From JBKHDT01 sp049974825 (lineage in GTDB: Bacteria; Pseudomonadota; Gammaproteobacteria; Halothiobacillales; Halothiobacillaceae), in NCBI GenBank assembly GCA_049974825.1, contig JBNGDJ010000078.1, positions 1 to 11,898 on the forward strand: DNA of 11,898 bases, in the 5' to 3' direction. The stretch's first letter is position 1. Every line of letters starts with the position of its first letter. Under the pieces are notes generated by a model, which saw only the letters and a list, made by a program, of their open reading frames with translations, did not search any database and was not told the origin of the DNA. Position numbers and translations under genes: made by a program. This document shows, piece by piece, positions 7,720 to 11,898 of the stretch.

Positions 7720-8706
7720 TCAGCCGCCGGTCATGGACATAAACCGGATGACCTTTTCCGGGCGCTCGTTGAACTCGTGCCGCTCCGGCTTGAGCGCGAT
7801 GGCCGAGAGAAGGGCCTCGCGAAGCTCGTCGTCCGGGATACCGCGGCGCAGCAGGTCCCGGAAGGAAAAGTTGTGCTCCTGCCCCAGGCACATGTACATG
7901 GTGCCATCCACGGCAAGGCGAACCCGATTGCAGGTCGCGCAGAAATGCTCGGACATGGGGGTAATAAAACCAACGTGGGTGTCGGTGCCGGCAACCTGCA
8001 TGTACCGGGCTGGCCCACCGCCCGGCATCACGCTCGGGATCAGGTCGTATCTCTCGGCGAGCCGCCGCTTGACTGTCTGCAGGTCGACATAATGATCAAT
8101 CGCGTCCCTGCCGGTATCGCCCATCGGCATGGTCTCGATCATCCGCAGGGTAAAGCCCTTCTCCATGCAGAACTCGAGCATGGGCTCGACGTCGTCCTCG
8201 TTGACGCCTTTCATCACCACCATGTTGATCTTGATCGGCGAGAAGCCAGCCTCCTGGGCAGCCTCAAGCCCGTCGAGCACCTTGTCCAGCCGGCCCTTGG
8301 TGATCGACTTGAAGCGGGCGGCATCCAGGGTATCCAGGCTGACATTGATCCGGTCCACGCCGGCAGAACGAAGATCCGACGCCATCTTGCGCATTCGGGT
8401 TGCGTTGGTGGACAGGGAAAGGTCACGAACGCCCGGCAGTGACTTGATCCGGGCGCAGATATCCGCCACACCATGTCGCACCAGCGGCTCGCCCCCGGTA
8501 ACGCGCACGCGCTGCAAGCCCATGTCGACCATCACGCCCAGAAGACGCTCGATTTCATCCGGGCGGAGCCAGTGTTCGGGCACTTCAAAATCCCGGAACC
8601 CTTCAGGCATGCAGTAAAAGCACCGCAGATCACAACGATCAGTCACCGAGAGTCGCAAGTACTCGATGCGTCGGCCGAAGGGGTCCGTCAGTGTATGGCT
8701 CATCAT
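7720..8706 (-). CDS. moaA: GTP 3',8-cyclase MoaA
   Basis: Radical-SAM enzyme that, with MoaC, converts GTP to cyclic pyranopterin monophosphate, the first step of molybdenum-cofactor synthesis. The 328 residues carry the N-terminal 4Fe-4S radical-SAM motif CxxxCxxC at C25, C29, C32 (RCDLRCFYC) and the second cluster motif CxxC-13-C at C256, C259, C273 (FCATCNRVRL). The chain ends in the conserved double glycine (327-328) that MoaA needs for activity. Two adjacent ATGs (8706 and 8703) are possible starts; the ribosome site is weak. It is on the same strand as moaC, moeA and moaE but separated from moaC by 510 bases, so it may have its own promoter. Confidence 0.97.
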   Translation of the reverse strand: MMSHTLTDPFGRRIEYLRLSVTDRCDLRCFYCMPEGFRDFEVPEHWLRPDEIERLLGVMVDMGLQRVRVTGGEPLVRHGVADICARIKSLPGVRDLSLSTNATRMRKMASDLRSAGVDRINVSLDTLDAARFKSITKGRLDKVLDGLEAAQEAGFSPIKINMVVMKGVNEDDVEPMLEFCMEKGFTLRMIETMPMGDTGRDAIDHYVDLQTVKRRLAERYDLIPSVMPGGGPARYMQVAGTDTHVGFITPMSEHFCATCNRVRLAVDGTMYMCLGQEHNFSFRDLLRRGIPDDELREALLSAIALKPERHEFNERPEKVIRFMSMTGG

Positions 8707-8786
8707 CTTGCTCGTGTCTGTGCTGTTGTGCCTTGGGGCTCTGCGCGAAGCCCTGCCGGACTCGCGCCCTGGTTCGCCGATTGAGC

Positions 8787-8813
8787 ACCCGTACCGTCCT
8801 GTGCGGACGGGGT
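8787..8813 (-). promoter_or_regulatory. Hairpin in the region upstream of moaA
   Basis: On the minus strand CCGTCC pairs with GGACGG around a five-base GCACA loop (8794-8810), and ACCC can pair with GGGT outside it across a small bulge. It is about 80-105 bases upstream of the moaA start. It could be part of a 5' leader structure; no function can be assigned. Confidence 0.35.
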
Positions 8814-9014
8814 CGATCCAATCAGCTCATTACCCCAGTGTTTTACTGTGTTTTTAGGTGGCAACCCACCGTGATTTCTGAGGGTCCGGGCGCACCGCAC
8901 GCCATGTCCGAAGCGACGAGCGGTGCTCGAAGAAAAACCCTGCCGTTAGAGCAAAGCTTCCTCAACAACCCTGAAAAGCTCGTGCAGGAGCCCAGCGTCC
9001 AGCGCTGTTTTCAG

Positions 9015-9065
9015 TGAAACATAACGATACCCATGCCCCGCGTGGCGGTCAAGGGTTATGTTTCA
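9015..9065. repeat. Perfect 11-bp inverted repeat, extended to about 15 bp
   Basis: TGAAACATAAC (9015-9025) and GTTATGTTTCA (9055-9065) are exact reverse complements separated by 29 bases. Beyond a small internal loop, four more pairs form outward (TTTC with GAAA). Inside, CCATG (9031-9035) pairs with CGTGG (9041-9045), with one wobble on the plus strand. The arms are also parts of smaller dyads, GTTTC-AG-GAAAC on the right and a near copy on the left. The sequence is AT-richer than its surroundings. Confidence 0.8.
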
Positions 9066-9216
9066 GGAAACCATTCGGGGCAATCCGCGCCTGTCCGTCG
9101 TTTCGCCTTTGGACGGTCCAACCCGGCATCACGGCAACCACAGGGCGTGAATGCGGGCAACGCCCGCTGACACGTTAGGGCTGGCGGCAGACCATTGCAG
9201 AGTTTCCACAACGGAT

Positions 9217-9702
9217 TTACGCCGGGGAGTCGACACGCCAGTGGCCGGACTTTCCGCCCTGCTTCTCCAGCAGGCGCACCTGCTCGATGACCATGCCGCG
9301 ATCGACGGCCTTGCACATGTCGTAAAGGGTCAGAGCGGCGATGCTGGCCGCGGTCATCGCTTCAATCTCGACGCCGGTCTGCCCAACCAGGCCGCAGGTA
9401 GCAACCACATGGACGCCGCTGCGTTTCTCGTCGGCAGTCAGGTCGACCTTGACGCGGGTCAGAAGCAACGGATGACACATGGGAATCAGCTCCGGCGTGC
9501 GCTTGGCCGCCATGATCCCGGCAACCCGGGCAACAGCCAGAACATCGCCCTTTTTGTGCCGCCCCTCGGCAATCATCCGCAGGGTTTCCGGCTGCATGCG
9601 CACGAAGCTTTCGGCCACGGCCTCGCGGGCGGTCGCCGCCTTGTCGGAGACATCCACCATGCGCGCGGCACCGGTCTCGTCGATATGGGTCAGTTCATTC
9701 AT
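9217..9702 (-). CDS. moaC: Cyclic pyranopterin monophosphate synthase MoaC
   Basis: Converts the MoaA product (3',8-cyclo-7,8-dihydro-GTP) to cyclic pyranopterin monophosphate. The 161 residues equal the E. coli length. Key motifs are MVDVSDKAAT (15-24), MCHPLLLT (75-82), GQTGVEIEAMTAAS (107-120) and YDMCKAVDRGM (127-137), with D128 and K131 at the same positions as the E. coli catalytic residues. The start is ATG at 9702, chosen because MNELTHIDE is the family N-terminus and GGAG lies eight bases upstream; an in-frame extension to 9729 adds nothing conserved. The ATG overlaps the moeA stop as ATGA, so the two are translationally coupled. Confidence 0.97.
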   Translation of the reverse strand: MNELTHIDETGAARMVDVSDKAATAREAVAESFVRMQPETLRMIAEGRHKKGDVLAVARVAGIMAAKRTPELIPMCHPLLLTRVKVDLTADEKRSGVHVVATCGLVGQTGVEIEAMTAASIAALTLYDMCKAVDRGMVIEQVRLLEKQGGKSGHWRVDSPA

Positions 9703-10943
9703 GAAAACAGCTCCGCGAAGCAAAGACATTCAAGCAGATCGCCGGGGCGGACTACCGTGTGCTCGGGAACCCGTGCCAGGGCATCCGCCCAGGACAGCGA
9801 GCTGACAATGCCCGAGTTCTGGTTTGCGAAACGCTCAAGGACAACCCGGCCGTCTGGCCGGGTGACCATCCTGACGCGCATGAACTCGGGGCGATCGCCA
9901 GGATCATCCAGCGTGAAGTCCGCAGGCAGGGGCAGTGCTCTGGGCAGGCAGTCAAGGGCACCGGCCATGTGCCTCAGGGCGGGCAGGACAAACAGGTAGA
10001 AGGTGACGAAAGTTGAAACGGGATTGCCAGGCAGGCCAATAAAGGGCGTGCCATTCACCGACCCGAAAGCGAGCGGCTTTCCCGGCTTGAGAAAGACGCG
10101 CCAGCTGTCCAGCGACCCAAGTTGGGCAACCACGGTGCGCAGGTGATCCGCCTCACCCACGGAAACCCCGCCGGATGTGAGCACAAGATCCGCCTGTTCG
10201 CTGGCCCGGGCCAGCTGATCAGCCAGCTGATCGGGATCATCCGGCAGCTGGCCCAGATCAATGACCTCGGCCGACTGGCCAGCCAGGGCCGACAACAGAA
10301 AGGCATGGTTGGCATTGAATATCTGCCCTGGAGCCAGCGTTCCACCGGGGACGACCAGCTCGTCGCCCGTGGTGAAGACGGCCACGCGCGGCCGCCGCGT
10401 CACCGCCACCGACGCCAGGCCCAGCGAAGCGAGCTGCGCGACATGCCCCGGGTGCAGCCGCAAGCCCGGCGAAAACACGGCCTGCCCGCGCTGGACATCG
10501 GCCGCCCGGGGCCGCAGCGATTCCCCGACGGCCAGCCGGCGGTGCAGCGTAACTGAATGCGCATCCGCCGCGGTGACCGCCTCCTGCGCGACCACCGCAT
10601 CCGCGCCCTCGGGCAGCGGAGCGCCGGTAAAAATTCGCGCGGCCTCACCCGGCTCAAGCGGGCGCCCGACCTGCCCGGCAAAAATCACCTGCCCCACCGG
10701 CAGGCTGACCCCCTCGGCGGGAAACGGATCCGGCAAATCCCCCGCCGCCACGGCATAGCCATCAAGCAGGCTGACCGCTGCGGGGGGCACGTCGACTGGC
10801 GCCACCACGGGCTCGGCCAGAGTCCGCCCGGCCGCCTGCTCGGTAGCCACGCACTCTGTCTGGGACAAGCGGGGCAGCAGGGCGAGCAAGCGCGCCCTGG
10901 CCTCGTCGAGCGTCAGCAGCCGGTCTTCATTGTGCTCGGTCAT
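9699..10943 (-). CDS. moeA: Molybdopterin molybdotransferase MoeA
   Basis: Inserts molybdate into adenylated molybdopterin to give active cofactor. The 414 residues are close to E. coli MoeA (411). Visible family motifs are LDGYAV (60-65), FTGAPLPEGADAVV (105-118), VFTTGDELV (189-197), TSGGVSVGEADH (256-267), KPGKP (287-291 region), GLPGNPVS (303-310) and a C-terminal NQNSGIVSSLS block. The usual FDNSAMDGYA box is replaced by AAVSLLDGYA; the conserved Asp is kept at 61. I place the start at ATG 10943 with GAGG eight bases upstream; the in-frame ATG at 10961 has no ribosome site and abuts the moaE stop. The stop overlaps moaC by ATGA, and moaE lies 18 bases upstream, so the three genes form one operon. 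Confidence 0.96.
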   Translation of the reverse strand: MTEHNEDRLLTLDEARARLLALLPRLSQTECVATEQAAGRTLAEPVVAPVDVPPAAVSLLDGYAVAAGDLPDPFPAEGVSLPVGQVIFAGQVGRPLEPGEAARIFTGAPLPEGADAVVAQEAVTAADAHSVTLHRRLAVGESLRPRAADVQRGQAVFSPGLRLHPGHVAQLASLGLASVAVTRRPRVAVFTTGDELVVPGGTLAPGQIFNANHAFLLSALAGQSAEVIDLGQLPDDPDQLADQLARASEQADLVLTSGGVSVGEADHLRTVVAQLGSLDSWRVFLKPGKPLAFGSVNGTPFIGLPGNPVSTFVTFYLFVLPALRHMAGALDCLPRALPLPADFTLDDPGDRPEFMRVRMVTRPDGRVVLERFANQNSGIVSSLSWADALARVPEHTVVRPGDLLECLCFAELFS

Positions 10944-10961
10944 GGGGCAATCCTCGCGCAT

Positions 10962-11435
10962 TCAGGCGTCGGGCGGAACCGGACCATGTGCGAGCCATCT
11001 TTGTCGCGCCTCGTCGTCGCTGCTGCGCGCATCGACCCAGCGTTGCCCCGCGGGTGTCTGTTCCTTCTTCCAGAAGGGCGCTTCGGTCTTTAAAAAATCC
11101 ATGATGAACGCGCAGGCTTGCAGCGAGTCCTCCCGGTGCCGACTGGCCACTGCCACCAGCACGATCTGGTCACAGGGCGCAAGCAGACCGATCCGGTGAA
11201 TAATCAGCACGTTCTCCAGCGGCCAGCGCTCCCGCGCCCGAAGCTCGATATCCTTCAGCGCCTTCTCGGTCATGACGGGATAGTGCTCCAGCTCAAGGGT
11301 CTGCACCGCGTCGCCCTCGTTCACGTCCCGAACCGTGCCAACAAAGCAGGACACCGCACCGATATGGGGGTTGCCGGCCCTGAGCGTAGCCAGGGCTTCA
11401 GTAACATCGAAGTCCTGAGTCTGGATCTGGATCAT
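10962..11435 (-). CDS. moaE: Molybdopterin synthase catalytic (large) subunit MoaE
   Basis: Large subunit of the MoaD2-MoaE2 heterotetramer that transfers sulfur from MoaD thiocarboxylate to cyclic pyranopterin monophosphate. The 157 residues fit the family. Visible are GAVSCFVGTVRD (26-37), LELEHYP (47-53), IIHRIGLL (78-85), VASRHRE (96-102) and the active-site FLKTEAPFWKKE (114-125), with lysines at 117 and 124 equivalent to E. coli K119 and K126. The start ATG at 11435 has GGAG seven bases upstream. It is the first gene of the moaE-moeA-moaC operon. Its obligate partner moaD is not in the window. The leader region upstream is long and contains repeat copy 4. Confidence 0.97.
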   Translation of the reverse strand: MIQIQTQDFDVTEALATLRAGNPHIGAVSCFVGTVRDVNEGDAVQTLELEHYPVMTEKALKDIELRARERWPLENVLIIHRIGLLAPCDQIVLVAVASRHREDSLQACAFIMDFLKTEAPFWKKEQTPAGQRWVDARSSDDEARQRWLAHGPVPPDA

Positions 11436-11704
11436 GGGATATCTCCGTATTTAGGGAATCTCTGCACGAATGCAGACCTTCCCGTGCCGGTCTCGGATGC
11501 CCTGCCGCACAATGGCGCAAGCCACTGAACTGCGGGCCGGTACCGGGCAAGAGCCTGCGCGCGCGCCCGCTCGGTTGGCCGGGCTGCATACTTTAAAGGT
11601 ATCCGGGCGGGATGTCGTCCACGACCCGGCAAACCATTCAGGCAAATCGACAAGGCACGGCGAGAACACAACCCGCTTCAGCAAGGTGCCGCCGATCATG
11701 AAGC
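11436..11704 (-). promoter_or_regulatory. Long structured leader region of moaE
   Basis: No gene is supported here. If the promoter at 11711-11738 is real, moaE has an untranslated leader of about 268 bases. It contains repeat copy 4, a ten-base palindrome CCGGTACCGG (11537-11546), an alternating GCGCGCGCGC run (11557-11566) inside a GAGC/GCTC dyad, and a near-palindrome centred on CTTTAAAG (11588-11602). A regulatory leader such as the Moco riboswitch class (Rfam RF01055) is plausible for this gene, but I could not match that consensus by eye. Confidence 0.4.
11451..11506 (-). repeat. Double-hairpin intergenic repeat, copy 4 (in the moaE leader)
   Basis: Read on the minus strand this matches copy 1 along its whole length: GGCAGGGCATCCG, six variable bases, GCACGGGAAGGTCTGCA, TTCG, TGCAGAGATTCCC, TAA. 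The six variable bases (AGACCG here, TGCCCT in copy 1) break the first hairpin, and the second has two mismatched pairs. It ends 16 bases before the moaE start codon, so it would lie in the mRNA leader close to the ribosome site. Confidence 0.78.
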
Positions 11705-11711
11705 GGCGGCA
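11687..11711. repeat. Hairpin at the predicted moaE transcription start
   Basis: TGCCGCC (11687-11693) and GGCGGCA (11705-11711) are perfect complements with an 11-base loop. The dyad straddles the predicted start site just downstream of the -10 box, where it could be an operator or the first hairpin of the leader RNA. Confidence 0.45.
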
Positions 11712-11738
11712 TTGTACATTAGAGTTCGCTGATGTAAG
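11711..11738 (-). promoter_or_regulatory. Candidate sigma-70 promoter for the moaE-moeA-moaC operon
   Basis: On the minus strand a -35 box CTTACA (4 of 6 consensus matches) is followed after 16 bases by a -10 box TACAAT (5 of 6). It points toward moaE and predicts a start near 11704. It is the best promoter-like pair I found in this region, but spacing and distance to moaE (about 268 bases) leave doubt. Confidence 0.45.
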
Positions 11739-11776
11739 GTTTTGCCCACGACAGGTTTCGATGATGGCACTAAAAG

Positions 11777-11808
11777 CCATATTTATGGAAAATAAAGCAA
11801 GCTTTATT
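11777..11808. promoter_or_regulatory. Adjacent AT-rich palindromes upstream of the candidate moaE promoter
   Basis: CCATA-TT-TATGG (11777-11788) is followed two bases later by AATAAAGC-AA-GCTTTATT (11791-11808); both are perfect dyads in an AT-rich patch within GC-rich DNA. They lie about 40-70 bases upstream of the -35 box, a position suited to a regulator, or they belong to a gene to the right of the window. As a terminator the second is poor, because its loop is two bases. Confidence 0.4.
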
Positions 11809-11850
11809 GACCACCCCTTTCAAAAATCTGAAACTGTCCAACCTTCCGGC

Positions 11851-11870
11851 GATCGCATTGGCGTGCGATC
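11851..11870. repeat. Hairpin near the right edge
   Basis: GATCGCA (11851-11857) and TGCGATC (11864-11870) are perfect complements with a six-base loop. No T-tract follows on either strand. Its role is unknown; the window ends 28 bases later. Confidence 0.4.
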
Positions 11871-11898
11871 CCACTCAAGGTAAACACCGACCGGCGGC

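Larger units (their letters stand above)
8707..9216 (-). other. 510-base gene-free gap between moaC and moaA
   Basis: I find no convincing gene here on either strand. Short frames lack ribosome sites and known motifs; none resembles MoaD (about 81 residues ending GG). Structures present are a GGACGG/CCGTCC hairpin at 8794-8810, a GGTGG/CCACC dyad (8867-8880), a CGAGC/GCTCG dyad (8918-8930), the long inverted repeat at 9015-9065, and a GCGGGC/GCCCGC hairpin (9153-9167) 49 bases past the moaC stop that lacks a T-tract. It may hold the moaA promoter and leader, a small RNA, or the remains of a lost gene. Confidence 0.6.

Noticed and set aside
8771..8830. tRNA-like GGGTCGATCC segment
   Set aside because: No cloverleaf, acceptor stem or anticodon arm can be formed around it.
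8904..9017. Small plus-strand frame in the moaC-moaA gap (37 codons)
   Set aside because: No ribosome site, no recognisable motif, and it runs into the inverted repeat.
9015..9036. ModE operator near moaA
   Set aside because: One half (ATCGTTATGT on the minus strand) resembles a ModE half-site, but the second half does not match, so the symmetry is of a different kind.
8707..9050. Moco riboswitch upstream of moaA
   Set aside because: The context is right and hairpins exist, but I could not match the conserved core by eye; left as a search to run and not called.
11470..11883. 137-codon plus-strand frame, or its last 40 codons from ATG 11761
   Set aside because: It runs through repeat copy 4, the palindromes and the promoter region, and shows no recognisable domain. 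The short version has only a marginal AGG upstream. Not enough support to call a gene.

Overview
The window reads as GC-rich chromosomal DNA of a gammaproteobacterium. The evidence is a gammaproteobacterial-type dnaX with the SRP RNA gene directly upstream, a YqhA-family membrane protein, and MoaA, MoaC, MoaE and MoeA of proteobacterial type with E. coli-like lengths and catalytic positions. I cannot name a genus. I see no transposase, integrase, phage gene, tRNA or CRISPR array. Gene content is largely housekeeping, and I did not find a clear new multi-gene system.

Layout. Bases 1-56 hold a double-hairpin repeat. On the minus strand follow dnaX (125-1801), the 4.5S SRP RNA gene ffs (about 1945-2059), a yqhA-like gene (2154-2720) and an NDUFA9-like NAD(P)-binding oxidoreductase gene (2821-3723). 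A short divergent region leads on the plus strand to a succinate-semialdehyde dehydrogenase-type aldehyde dehydrogenase (3879-5252). It overlaps a DMT/EamA transporter (5249-6160), and a HemY-type protoporphyrinogen oxidase (6276-7667) follows. The rest is a minus-strand molybdenum-cofactor block transcribed right to left: moaE (10962-11435), moeA (9699-10943), moaC (9217-9702), a 510-base gap without a convincing gene, then moaA (7720-8706). The right end (11436-11898) is non-coding and carries a candidate promoter, a long structured leader and AT-rich palindromes.

How the genes work together. MoaA and MoaC make cyclic pyranopterin monophosphate from GTP. MoaE is the large subunit of molybdopterin synthase and MoeA inserts molybdate. 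The small subunit MoaD, the adenylating enzyme MoeB and the adenylyltransferase MogA/MoaB are not in the window. DnaX and SRP RNA serve replication and membrane-protein targeting. The aldehyde dehydrogenase and transporter are probably translated as a coupled pair.

Most worth a second look: a family of palindromic intergenic repeats with UNCG-type loops (four copies in 11.9 kb, one supplying a stop codon and one lying in the moaE leader); an 11-bp perfect inverted repeat, extendable to about 15 bp, in the moaC-moaA gap; and the long moaE leader.
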